Positions 34,362-42,802 of a stretch of 64,000 nucleotides of DNA are shown here, piece after piece; position 1 is the first letter of the stretch, and every line of letters begins with the position of its first letter. The notes below the pieces were generated by a model. The model searched no databases. It was not told the DNA's origin and worked only from the letters and a program-made list of their open reading frames with translations. The position numbers and the translations under genes are program-made. The stretch covers positions 1,302,001 to 1,366,000 of the forward strand of contig CP060239.1 of assembly GCA_023898785.1 (NCBI GenBank), written 5' to 3'. This stretch comes from Rhodospirillales bacterium (GTDB lineage: Bacteria; Pseudomonadota; Alphaproteobacteria; Micavibrionales; Micavibrionaceae).

Positions 34362-36329
34362 ATGATTGATTCTTCAAAATTATCCCGTTCTGAACTCGAA
34401 CAAAAAATCGCCGAAGCCGATGCTTTGGCGGAGATGAAGTCGAATTTTCTGGCGACGATGAGCCATGAGATCCGTACGCCGATGCAGGCGATCTTCGGTT
34501 TGCTGGAACTGATTTCCGACGAGAAACCTTCGGAAAATATTTCCGAGATGGTGAGAACCGCGCAAGGCGCGGCTGCGGGCTTGCTGGAAATTCTCGATGA
34601 CATTCTTGATCTGGCGAAGATGGATGCCGACAAGATGGAGCTCGATATGTTCGAGGTGCCGGTGCGGCTCTTGGTACGCGGATTGCTCGAAGCGCTGGCT
34701 GTGAAAGTCCATGGCGTGGATATTGAGCTCATTGATGATATTGAACAAGACGTGCCGTTTGTGGTGGTGGGCGATCCGAAACGGCTGCGCCAGATCATTA
34801 TGAATTTGTGCGGCAATGCGCTTAAATTCACGCATCAAGGCAGCGTCACTGTGCGGGTTACGTCGCAGGTTCAGGCGATTGATGTTCCCGAGGGCGGTGT
34901 GGGCTTGCGTTTTGAGGTGATTGATACCGGAATCGGTATGAGCCAGGAGGTCTGCGCGCGGTTGTTTGGATCGTTCGTGCAGGCGGATAATTCGACCAGC
35001 CGAAAATATGGCGGCACGGGGCTGGGGCTGTCGATTTCGAAAAAGCTGGTGGAGTTGATGGGCGGGCGAATCGGTGTGAACAGCGCCCCCGGGAAAGGCT
35101 CGACCTTCTGGTTTGAGATTCCAACGCAGGAAGTGAGTACGGATGACAGCACGGTGGAGTTGCCTTCACTGGATGGGGTTTCCGTGCTTTCGGTTGAAGA
35201 CCACCCGCAAGGTGCCAAGGAAATTGTTAATTCGCTGCGCTCTATGGGGGCGAGCGTCGAAAACTGCCCAACCTATAAGGAAGGGCTAGAGCTCATTACC
35301 CGGCGTCCGTTTGATGTGGCAGTGATTGACCAAGGGCTGCCCGACGGGTTGGGGCTGGACCTCATCAAAGAGATTACCAAACTGCGCCCGAATACGGGGC
35401 TTGTAATGTATACGGTGCGCGATGATGTGGGGCTGTCGCATTCACTGAAAGCTTTGGGCGTAACATATCTGACCAAGCCGGCCAGCCGAATCGGGCTGGG
35501 AGAGGCGGTGCGCGATGCGGCCAGTCGGCTCGAGCATATTGAAATTACCGGGCCGACAAAGCTGTTGATCGCCGAGGACACGGAAAGTGTACGCGACATT
35601 CTGGGCCGTCAGCTTGACAAGCTGGGCGTTGAGGCAAGTTTTGTTGAAAACGGAAGGCTGGCGTTGGAGGCTTTAGAAACCGGCGAATACGGCCTTCTGA
35701 TCACCGATTTGCATATGCCGGAAATAGATGGCTATGGCGTTGTGGAGCATATTCGCAAGCAGGAAAAAGAGGCCGGGGACGGCACTCATTTCCCTGTGAT
35801 GGTGCTTACGGCCGATGTGCAGATGGCGCAGCGCGAGACTTATATGCGTCACGGGTTTGACGAATGTTTGCTCAAGCCCGTTTCATTGGGACAGTTTAAG
35901 CGGCTGCTTATTCGTTGGGGGCTTTTAAACGAAGAAACCGGGGATGATTCTCTCGGCGCTGTTCCGGTGAACGCCCCCAAAGAAGATGAGGGCGGCTTAC
36001 CTCCCGCGATTGATAAAGACGCCATGATCGAGCAGATGGGGGAGTTTGATGAGATGGCCGTTGAAATGCTGGGAATGTTTGTTGACATGACACGCCCGCA
36101 AATTGACAAGATTAAAAGCGCACTGGCCGCAGAAGACTTTAAGGATTTATGTGAGTTGGGGCACAGCTTGAAAGGCGCGGCGCGCAGCGCGTGCTGCCCG
36201 GCGCTCGGGGATCTGGCATCGCAACTGCAGGATGATGCGGATGTACAAAAGCCGGTTGCAGATTTGGTGGCAGAAATTTTAAAAGAATTTAAACGAGTCG
36301 AAGCAGAGATTTCAGCGCTACAGAAATAA
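34362..36329 (+). CDS. Soluble hybrid histidine kinase (HK-REC-REC-HPt)
   Basis: A 655-residue multi-step phosphorelay protein. After about 15 residues it goes straight into the dimerisation/phosphoacceptor helix with MSHEIRTPMQAIFGLLEL (His near 35). The ATPase domain has N-box CGNALKF, DTGIGM and GTGLGLSISKKLVELMGG. Two receiver domains follow, the first with DVAVIDQGLPDGLGL and the second with LLIAEDTES and LLITDLHMPEIDGYG. A C-terminal HPt domain has LGHSLKGAARSACC. No PAS, GAF or membrane sensor precedes the kinase core, so input must come from a partner or the receivers. Start uncertain: ATG 34329 is also open. Convergent with the pilus cluster. Confidence 0.92.
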   Translation: MIDSSKLSRSELEQKIAEADALAEMKSNFLATMSHEIRTPMQAIFGLLELISDEKPSENISEMVRTAQGAAAGLLEILDDILDLAKMDADKMELDMFEVPVRLLVRGLLEALAVKVHGVDIELIDDIEQDVPFVVVGDPKRLRQIIMNLCGNALKFTHQGSVTVRVTSQVQAIDVPEGGVGLRFEVIDTGIGMSQEVCARLFGSFVQADNSTSRKYGGTGLGLSISKKLVELMGGRIGVNSAPGKGSTFWFEIPTQEVSTDDSTVELPSLDGVSVLSVEDHPQGAKEIVNSLRSMGASVENCPTYKEGLELITRRPFDVAVIDQGLPDGLGLDLIKEITKLRPNTGLVMYTVRDDVGLSHSLKALGVTYLTKPASRIGLGEAVRDAASRLEHIEITGPTKLLIAEDTESVRDILGRQLDKLGVEASFVENGRLALEALETGEYGLLITDLHMPEIDGYGVVEHIRKQEKEAGDGTHFPVMVLTADVQMAQRETYMRHGFDECLLKPVSLGQFKRLLIRWGLLNEETGDDSLGAVPVNAPKEDEGGLPPAIDKDAMIEQMGEFDEMAVEMLGMFVDMTRPQIDKIKSALAAEDFKDLCELGHSLKGAARSACCPALGDLASQLQDDADVQKPVADLVAEILKEFKRVEAEISALQK

Positions 36330-36352
36330 TCAATATTTCGAGCCTAAACGTT

Positions 36353-37108
36353 TTAAGGACACCCGCCCTCATCGCCGGCGGCATCGCCATTATAGACATT
36401 TGTGGCCTCATTCTGGATTATCCAGACACGGAAGCACAGATGATTAGCTGGACAGGTCAGCAGAGCGTTGCTGTCAAGATCTTTGGCTCCGGCGGGTGCA
36501 TCGGAAGTATCAATGACATCGGCTTCGCATTCGGAGAATTTTTCATCCAGTTTTTCCAAGGCCGCCTTAACAAAGGCGTCAGTTTTGTCGGTTTCGGTCC
36601 AGTAAAATACGCCATCCTCACCGTTATAAATCTGCCAGTCATCAAACAGATCCGGGGCCGGCCCCAAGAATTTTCCGCTGGAGCCGGTAAAAATCAGACC
36701 ATGATCGTAGACATTGGCTGTTGTAGGATTACCGGGACAACGCATGTTACGAACCAAGCGATCACCGGAGCGGCCAGGCGTCGCAGACGTGTAGTGCGTG
36801 GAATCCGGATTGATCGGGAATTTCACATAGGGGTTTGGATCGCTTCCGGCGGGCGCGGTGTTAATTGTCGGATCGCCGTTCGGATATATCAAAACGCATT
36901 CCTGAATGGCGGAGCGAATAATGTCAATTTGCCCTTGCAGAGCGGATACGGTTTTAAATGTGTTTTGTGACGAGGTTTGCTGGGAAGACGGCTCCATGAA
37001 GCTGATCGTCAGAGCCGCGAGCAGCGCGATTGCAATCAGGATATAGACAAGCGCGCTTCCAGCTTCAGAAGCGCGCTTTGTTACTATCTTATAAGGCTGC
37101 AAATTCAT
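36353..37108 (-). CDS. Pilin-like protein 2 (atypical type IV prepilin)
   Basis: A 251-residue protein with a short basic leader ending in Gly17, followed by a 20-residue hydrophobic helix (SALVYILIAIALLAALTISF) and a long Cys-containing, Asp/Asn-rich C-terminal domain. This is the architecture of a type IV pilin or pseudopilin. The position usually held by Glu5 is Tyr. Five or more Cys in the globular part suggest disulfides. It is the last gene of the cluster, 8 bases after pilin-like protein 1. It may be a minor pilin or adhesin, but this is inferred from position and topology. Confidence 0.7.
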   Translation of the reverse strand: MNLQPYKIVTKRASEAGSALVYILIAIALLAALTISFMEPSSQQTSSQNTFKTVSALQGQIDIIRSAIQECVLIYPNGDPTINTAPAGSDPNPYVKFPINPDSTHYTSATPGRSGDRLVRNMRCPGNPTTANVYDHGLIFTGSSGKFLGPAPDLFDDWQIYNGEDGVFYWTETDKTDAFVKAALEKLDEKFSECEADVIDTSDAPAGAKDLDSNALLTCPANHLCFRVWIIQNEATNVYNGDAAGDEGGCP

Positions 37109-37116
37109 TTCCCGCC

Positions 37117-37914
37117 TTAACGTTCGACAAGAACGTGGAAGTATACAAGGTCACTGTCATCCGCCTGATTGGTCGTGGCATCAAAGTCGGCACAGCCAAA
37201 AGGCTGGCCAGACAGGTCGTTGGTCAGGCGTTTACCAGCGCCAGCAGCAGCCGGGCCAATGCCCAGGTTGTTGTTGTCCATTTCGTCAGCGGCCGTTGGA
37301 ACGTTGCCTATTACAATACCTGCATCGGGCACACTATCGCCATCAGCATCTGTCGAGGTCGGCACACCAAGCTCGGTGTTCAGACGCTCACACAAGGATT
37401 GCCCAACTCCGGGCAAAAACGCAATGACATCGTTCGAGTTGTTAGAGGCCGTGGTCCGACCAATGTTTTCAATAGCAAAATCACTGGTGAAAATCCAATC
37501 TCCTTGCGATCCACTGGCCATAACCTCGGGCGGCGCGGTTACACGCGTGGCACCACCACCGTCAGGGTGGAACACACATGTTGAAGAAACAGAAGCCACG
37601 TCACAGCCGGTGACCGCAATACTAAAAGCAGATGGAGGATCAAAATTGAGCTGACCGACATCTGTGCCTCCAATAATCATACGGACAATGGCCGTGCGCA
37701 CAGAGGCCGGATACTGGGTGATCTGCGCTGAATTCACAAGATTACTTTCTCCATCAGAAGCACCACCGCCGGAGCGCGAGGATTGCGTCACAGCGTATGA
37801 AAGGGCGGCAAACAGCGCCACAGCGATCAGGATCAGGAACAGCACATTCCCACGTTCAGCCGCTCTTCCTAAGGTTTTTTTGTTTTTATAAAAACGTTTA
37901 AGTGTCTTCAACAT
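37117..37914 (-). CDS. Pilin-like protein 1 (atypical type IV prepilin)
   Basis: A 265-residue protein with a 22-residue very basic leader ending RG, then NVLFLILIAVALFAALSYAV as the membrane helix and a globular Ala/Asn/Asp-rich domain with four Cys. A prepilin peptidase site between Gly22 and Asn23 is likely. The residue corresponding to Glu5 is Leu. The start is placed at the ATG 37914 with GGAG ten bases upstream; a GTG at 37929 is the other option. It could be the major subunit of the pilus encoded here, since no conventional pilin gene is present. Confidence 0.72.
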   Translation of the reverse strand: MLKTLKRFYKNKKTLGRAAERGNVLFLILIAVALFAALSYAVTQSSRSGGGASDGESNLVNSAQITQYPASVRTAIVRMIIGGTDVGQLNFDPPSAFSIAVTGCDVASVSSTCVFHPDGGGATRVTAPPEVMASGSQGDWIFTSDFAIENIGRTTASNNSNDVIAFLPGVGQSLCERLNTELGVPTSTDADGDSVPDAGIVIGNVPTAADEMDNNNLGIGPAAAGAGKRLTNDLSGQPFGCADFDATTNQADDSDLVYFHVLVER

Positions 37915-37956
37915 ATTTTTATTCTCCACCTTGTAACTTTAAGTATATCATCCCAA

Positions 37957-38499
37957 TCACTTCACGGAAACCTTGTTTATCTTCAAAGATGCCGAAAGTG
38001 GATATCTTTCACACTCGCGCCCTACGCAAAAGTTCTGAATATTCACGTTCCATCCTGCACCCCCGTTTTGAACGTGCCCGATAGCCTCACGAAATTGTCC
38101 AAATGAACCTAAAGTTGTTGCTGTTATTGAAATAGATGGTCCACTGGCACTGATTTTCAGTCCCGTATAAATATCTTTGACCTTGGTAACAAATTCGTCC
38201 ACTTCATTAGGATTTACAGGAACATCTCTGACCTGTGGTACACTGGGCTTTAGCGCTTGCGCCTCTTGCAATTGCGCACGCGTTTCCGTGAGTTTTTGCA
38301 GCTGAACTGTAGTGAACAAACCAATCGCCCCGCCCATAGCCCACATAAGACCGGCAATAATCAACATCGTCTGACCGGCGTTTTGCGGCATTTTTTCCAG
38401 AAATGCATTAAGATCGTCCGCAGCTTGCGGACTGGTATATTTTTTAAGCGAGCGCCAATCAAATTCCTTAAAAGACTGCTGTAGCTTACTAAAATCCAA
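37957..38499 (-). CDS. PilO/GspM-like inner-membrane assembly protein
   Basis: A 180-residue bitopic protein with a cytoplasmic N-terminus of about 43 residues, one membrane helix (TMLIIAGLMWAMGGAIGLF), a coiled coil (LQKLTETRAQLQEAQAL) and a small alpha/beta periplasmic domain with a Cys pair. This topology matches PilO or GspM, which form the inner-membrane alignment subcomplex of pili and type II secretion systems. Primary sequence similarity is too weak for me to name it with certainty. Its position between the GspL-like gene and the pilins agrees. Confidence 0.62.
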   Translation of the reverse strand: MDFSKLQQSFKEFDWRSLKKYTSPQAADDLNAFLEKMPQNAGQTMLIIAGLMWAMGGAIGLFTTVQLQKLTETRAQLQEAQALKPSVPQVRDVPVNPNEVDEFVTKVKDIYTGLKISASGPSISITATTLGSFGQFREAIGHVQNGGAGWNVNIQNFCVGRECERYPLSASLKINKVSVK

Positions 38500-38562
38500 C
38501 TTCTATTCCCCGATCTTGTTCATTCGTAAAATTATAGTTATATTTAGTATAAAATAAAGAGG

Positions 38563-38577
38563 TTAAATTCCTTTTAA
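38563..38577. promoter_or_regulatory. Possible CtrA-type box before the pilO-like and pilin genes
   Basis: TTAA at 38563-38566 and 38574-38577 with a 7-base spacer, 64 bases before the start of the PilO-like gene, in the only sizeable AT-rich gap (about 120 bases) in the 3' half of the cluster. Pilus genes are CtrA targets in Caulobacter. The motif is short and the region AT-rich, so this is a suggestion only. Confidence 0.35.
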
Positions 38578-38623
38578 AAACAGTACACAGCCCCCCTATC
38601 AAAGGTATAGTCTTTTTGTATTT

Positions 38624-39607
38624 TTAGCGATTTCCTATAACGCGAATACGCCCATCTTTTTCCTTTACCGTATCATCGACCCGCACCGGATATTTTGTCA
38701 TCACTGTTTGAATATAGGCTGGCGGCACCAATGCCTGCCATTCGACCTGTGCGCCTTTAATTTCATACCGAACCAGAGTGCTGTCCAGCCTACCCAGACC
38801 GTCGAGAATTTCCTGAACACGCACCATATGCTTGATTGTATCGCTTTGCATCGCATCTTTAGCTTGCTGGACCAATTGATTTGAAGCCAATTGTGTTTCT
38901 TCCTGAACCTTTGACAAGTTTCGTTCTATCATATTGACTGATACGTAGCTAATCAGCAGGATTATAATTGCTATAAAATTCACTATCATGCCAATAAACA
39001 GCAACATTCGTACCGTAGCGCGAGAAAGTTTTTCTGTTTTAAGCATACGATTTTTCCATGGCACCAGATCTGCCACATCCGGATTAATCGTTACGAAATT
39101 CGCATCCATGCTTTGTACGCGCGGTAAAATCGTTCTGGCAGCCCCCAAAAACACCTGCATGCGGCCAGTTTCCGGGTCCCAGCGCAGGGCTGAGGCTAGT
39201 CCTTCTTGTTCATAGAGATAGACCGTTTCACGATCCCAATATTCGCTATTTCCCGGAAGCGCGGCGGCCAGAGGGCACCAGCTGTCAGGGTTTGAGGCCA
39301 ATGATGCAGACGGGCAGGCTAAATACCAGATTTTATTTTCATCGACGGAATAGCAATAATGCACCTTTTCCGTCCCACAGGCTTGCGACGCTGCATTCCA
39401 GACGGCCTCTTCTTCCGTGCCGGGGATATGGGGAATAACGCCGCCGACGAGTTCCTGAGGCAAGTAAGGCTTCAAGTCTGTGGGTACACTTGCGGCTTCA
39501 CCGGCCAGATAATCGCTTATACCGGGCGCCGCGCGCGAAACGCCGGACGCATTCTCCTGAATGCGTTTACCTGGCAAGCCTTTATCTTCTTTAGAAATTA
39601 GAGCCAA
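38624..39607 (-). CDS. GspL-like bitopic pilus assembly protein (327 aa)
   Basis: Residues 1-200 form a soluble domain with no signal peptide and several Cys (QACGTEKVHYCYS, LACPSAS), so it should be cytoplasmic. A single membrane helix covers about 201-226 (LFIGMIVNFIAIIILLISYV). A periplasmic coiled coil and a small C-terminal domain follow. The order cytoplasmic domain, helix, periplasmic domain is that of GspL or of PilM-PilN joined together. The cytoplasmic part would contact the ATPase. I do not recognise the primary sequence; the call rests on topology and on its place after gspF. Confidence 0.6.
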   Translation of the reverse strand: MALISKEDKGLPGKRIQENASGVSRAAPGISDYLAGEAASVPTDLKPYLPQELVGGVIPHIPGTEEEAVWNAASQACGTEKVHYCYSVDENKIWYLACPSASLASNPDSWCPLAAALPGNSEYWDRETVYLYEQEGLASALRWDPETGRMQVFLGAARTILPRVQSMDANFVTINPDVADLVPWKNRMLKTEKLSRATVRMLLFIGMIVNFIAIIILLISYVSVNMIERNLSKVQEETQLASNQLVQQAKDAMQSDTIKHMVRVQEILDGLGRLDSTLVRYEIKGAQVEWQALVPPAYIQTVMTKYPVRVDDTVKEKDGRIRVIGNR

Positions 39608-39617
39608 ATCTTTTTCC

Positions 39618-40838
39618 CTAAATTGCGCCTTCCATCAGACCGCCCATCATTGAATCCATACTCATATTCATAACTGTCAATGCGTAAATGGCGCTCCCGA
39701 AAGCGATGGCAAGGAATATGCCGGTTAGAAGAAATGCGATCCAAACGATCAACTTGTGTTTTGTCCGCGCCGCCTGCGAACGCATTTCGGCGATAGACTC
39801 CATTACTGTAGCAACTTGGCCGAGATCAGACAAGCCTGCAACTTCAAGACGTTCACTGCGAGTTAACGGCGCGCGGTCCAAGGCGGCTCCCAATGAAACC
39901 CCGCGCCCAAGGTCCTTTAACGACTCCTTCCAATACTCTGTTACATCCGGTGCGGATGAAGCTTCTGAAGATTGATCAAGCGTATCGTTGATCGGCACCA
40001 GTCCACGCAGCATACGGGCGGCTGCCGACATTGAATCAGCGAAAGCCAAATCGCGCAGATAGCCGCCAATAAGCGGGATTTTGCGGACAATGCGCGCGGT
40101 TGGAAAGTCCCTTTTTCCGCGGTTTATCCAATAGGAAAACACGCACCATGCCATAAAGGCTCCAAACCCTACAGATGTGAAAATCAAAACGTCCCAGGTT
40201 AGTTCCAGACGCCCAACAACAGTCAGGAATTTTTCAAGTTCCTCGGGGTCAGTTGGCGTATTATCGCGAAACCACCCTAAAACCATGTCTTTACCAGCCC
40301 ACAAGGATGACACAATTGAAAACACATCGAAAGCCAGCCAACCCATGGTTCCCATGATGGCGGCGGCGTTTTTCTTCTTTTGAGTAATGGAGTGGATGGC
40401 GTGTGGAATCCCCTCTACCAAGCGGTTAGCTCTTTCCGAACCGGCAAGAATCGCCAATGTTCCATGATCGAAAGTATTGAGCGCTTTGAGCGCGTCAATT
40501 ACGCCCAGCCCTCTGGCCAAGGCTTCGCGGGCCGGGGCCATTATATTTTGCCTGCGCGGGTTTGTTTCAGCCTGGATAATCTTCCATAGAGCAACGCCTG
40601 GTGATGTTGATGTTGAGCGAAACTGAATACCGCGCAAAAGCTGAACCTGCCACCAGGTCGAACGTGCCAGCAGGCGTTCCAAAGGCGAACGTGCGTGCGG
40701 GCGAATGCTCAGCACAAAGCCACCTTTTTTGGTTACGGCGACGCGAACATCATCAACAGATGGCAGGTAGAACGATTCGCTGACCTTTTTCGGCCCCGAC
40801 GGCGTTTCATATGCAATTTCCGCAACCCATTGCTGCAT
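39618..40838 (-). CDS. GspF/PilC-family inner-membrane platform protein
   Basis: The polytopic protein on which the assembly ATPase acts, 406 residues. Two GspF domains can be seen: the first around residues 60-165 (LEALARGLGVIDALKAL type helices) and the second around 265-380 (FADSMSAAARMLRGLVPINDTL and VSLGAALDRAPLTRSERLEVAG). Membrane helices lie at about 165-185, 225-245 and 370-395. A beta-type N-terminal domain (residues 1-55) precedes them. The start codon lies immediately next to a large inverted repeat (40839-40942), so the ribosome site is inside or beside a potential stem. Confidence 0.88.
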   Translation of the reverse strand: MQQWVAEIAYETPSGPKKVSESFYLPSVDDVRVAVTKKGGFVLSIRPHARSPLERLLARSTWWQVQLLRGIQFRSTSTSPGVALWKIIQAETNPRRQNIMAPAREALARGLGVIDALKALNTFDHGTLAILAGSERANRLVEGIPHAIHSITQKKKNAAAIMGTMGWLAFDVFSIVSSLWAGKDMVLGWFRDNTPTDPEELEKFLTVVGRLELTWDVLIFTSVGFGAFMAWCVFSYWINRGKRDFPTARIVRKIPLIGGYLRDLAFADSMSAAARMLRGLVPINDTLDQSSEASSAPDVTEYWKESLKDLGRGVSLGAALDRAPLTRSERLEVAGLSDLGQVATVMESIAEMRSQAARTKHKLIVWIAFLLTGIFLAIAFGSAIYALTVMNMSMDSMMGGLMEGAI

Positions 40839-40942
40839 TTTGTCACTTCGCTTTTCTTTTACACAGCGTTACTCGTCGCTCGCGTATCAATTACACGCAT
40901 CGCTTCTCCTGCCTTGTGTAAAAGAAAAGCGAAGCGACAAAA
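40839..40942. repeat. Inverted-repeat element upstream of gspF
   Basis: Terminal arms ttttgtcacttcgctttt... (from 40838) and ...aaaagcgaagcgacaaaa (to 40942) pair over about 28 bases with two mismatches around a loop of about 45 bases. It lies in the 192-base gap between gspE and gspF. The left arm abuts the gspF start codon and includes the place where the ribosome site must be. It may be a small MITE-like element; no target duplication was verified. Confidence 0.75.
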
Positions 40943-40953
40943 CATTCTTTACC

Positions 40954-41021
40954 TGTCATTCCTGCGAAAGCAGGAATCTTGCTGTTACCGGTATGAGATC
41001 CCGGCCTGCGCCGGGATGACA
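40954..41021. repeat. Second palindromic repeat in the gspE-gspF gap
   Basis: Contains two short palindromes, tcctgcgaaagcagga and tcccggcctgcgccggga, flanked by gtcatt...gatgac. This is a different family from the TCATTGCGAG repeats. A related half-element, tgtcatcccgagc...gggtgatgac, occurs at 50217-50244. Confidence 0.7.
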
Positions 41022-41030
41022 TAGGGGTTA

Positions 41031-42800
41031 TTACTGCTCAAGGTAGGATATTGCGGCTTTCGGATCGACAAGACCGCTCAGAACGAGGTCAATGAGTCCC
41101 TCGCGCCTCGTGTGCACTACAACACCTTCCTCGTTCACTACATTATTCACGTTTCCGATTAAAGCTTCGTAAATTTCATTACGGTGCGCCGGGCCCAATG
41201 TAATCAAAAGCGCATCCAAAAGCAGCGTTCGCCCTGAAATACCGGTGCGGTTACATAAATCGCACCCCGAAGTATTGTGACGGCGCACCCTTGCTTCCGG
41301 AGCGAGATCGAAGAGTTTTAATTCATGTTCTTTTAGTACCTTACCCGCTTCCTCTTTATGTGCACAACCTTGGCAAAGCGTGCGGACCAAACGCTGATTC
41401 AAAATGCACTTAACCTGCTGGGCCAATGTATAGGTCGAGGAGCGCTCGCGTTCGGATGGCATCAAAGAGCGCAAGCGCTCAAAGGTTTGCAGTGCGGTGT
41501 CGGCGTGAATGGTTGAAATCACGGTGTGACCGGATTCAGCGGCCTTAAGAGACGTTTCCACCGTATCAGCATCACGCATCTCCCCGATGATAATATAGTC
41601 CGGATCATGACGCATTGAGGCGCGAATCAGATCGGCAAACCCCCCGCCTTCCATACCAGGACGGACCTGCCATTGCGTTGCATAACGCAGTTCGTATTCA
41701 ATCGGATCTTCGATGGTCAGAACGTGGCGACGGCGGCGGTCGATCTGCTGCACACAAGCGTAGAGTGTTGTGGTTTTACCAGAACCAGTCGGACCGGAGA
41801 GCAAAATCATCCCCCCGCCACCCTTAATATCGGGCGAGAGAAGTTGAGCTAAATAGTCCGCCACGTCTTCATGACGGCTGAATAATTCGTCAAAACCTTT
41901 GAGCGCGGCGCGGTCAAGCAAACGCAATGTCAGCTTTTCACCGTCTTGCGCCTGAGGACCGGCCGCCACACGCACGTCAATCGCTCGGCCCTGCCAGGTA
42001 AAGCCAAAGCGGCCATCTTTGGGCGTCGTTCTGTCCCCGAAGTTCAGGCCCGCATCGCGTTTCAGCAAGGTTGTCAGACGCGCCATTGCATCAGCAGGAA
42101 GCAGATGCATCGGAATCATATCGCCATCGATGCGATATTGAATCCAGTTTGGCGCATCGGGGTTGTTATCTTGTACCAGGTGAATATCGGAGGCGCGCAT
42201 TTGCAGTGCTTCGGCCATCATATCGCGCTGAAACTGGTTCAAAAGCAAGCCATTATCGGGGTCTGTCAGCCACAGCGCCAATGTTTTTTCGCAACGATCG
42301 GCAGACAAATCGTGCACAGATCGTAGCGTGTCGATAAGTTCTTTACGGTCCCAAACCTCGATTTCAATCTTTTCAACGTGGAAACCGCTTCGTTGCGCGG
42401 TTGAGATTAGAGAATTGATCTGGCGATCATTCATGTCGTGCAACGGTGCAATGCGCATGATGCCATCACGCAGGCCGATCAGGTGGATACTTAAAGGTAG
42501 CCAGGATTGAACAGGCAGGATTGCACGAAGCTGGTCGCCGGTGGCGCGGTCTTTAACACCTTCGTCTTCAATATCGGACGGCACGGCAGCGCCTGCCATA
42601 TCCAACAGCTGTTCGGTAGAGCGGGCAATCCCCTGATCGAGCAACAAAGCGCGTTCGCGCTGAACCATATCCAGATAGCGTTCACGCCCCTCACTGGAGC
42701 GCATACGCTTACGAGAATCGGCCTTACGGCGCTCTACACCTTGTGGTGGGCCGTCCCCGCCTTGTTTGCGCTTATCATCATTTTGCGTTGTATCGTCCAT
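41031..42800 (-). CDS. GspE/PilB-type assembly ATPase
   Basis: Hexameric traffic ATPase that powers pilus assembly or secretion, 589 residues. After a charged, probably disordered N-terminus (1-50) and a GspE N-terminal-like region, the ATPase core has Walker A GPTGSGKTTTLYACV near residue 335, the Asp box DPIEYE near 365, Walker B IIGEMRDADT near 410 and a His box. A zinc-binding CXXC pair, CQGCAHKE and CDLCNRTG, near 480-535 is the tetracysteine motif of assembly ATPases. No PilT-type retraction ATPase is in the cluster. Confidence 0.95.
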   Translation of the reverse strand: MDDTTQNDDKRKQGGDGPPQGVERRKADSRKRMRSSEGRERYLDMVQRERALLLDQGIARSTEQLLDMAGAAVPSDIEDEGVKDRATGDQLRAILPVQSWLPLSIHLIGLRDGIMRIAPLHDMNDRQINSLISTAQRSGFHVEKIEIEVWDRKELIDTLRSVHDLSADRCEKTLALWLTDPDNGLLLNQFQRDMMAEALQMRASDIHLVQDNNPDAPNWIQYRIDGDMIPMHLLPADAMARLTTLLKRDAGLNFGDRTTPKDGRFGFTWQGRAIDVRVAAGPQAQDGEKLTLRLLDRAALKGFDELFSRHEDVADYLAQLLSPDIKGGGGMILLSGPTGSGKTTTLYACVQQIDRRRRHVLTIEDPIEYELRYATQWQVRPGMEGGGFADLIRASMRHDPDYIIIGEMRDADTVETSLKAAESGHTVISTIHADTALQTFERLRSLMPSERERSSTYTLAQQVKCILNQRLVRTLCQGCAHKEEAGKVLKEHELKLFDLAPEARVRRHNTSGCDLCNRTGISGRTLLLDALLITLGPAHRNEIYEALIGNVNNVVNEEGVVVHTRREGLIDLVLSGLVDPKAAISYLEQ

Positions 42801-42802
42801 AT

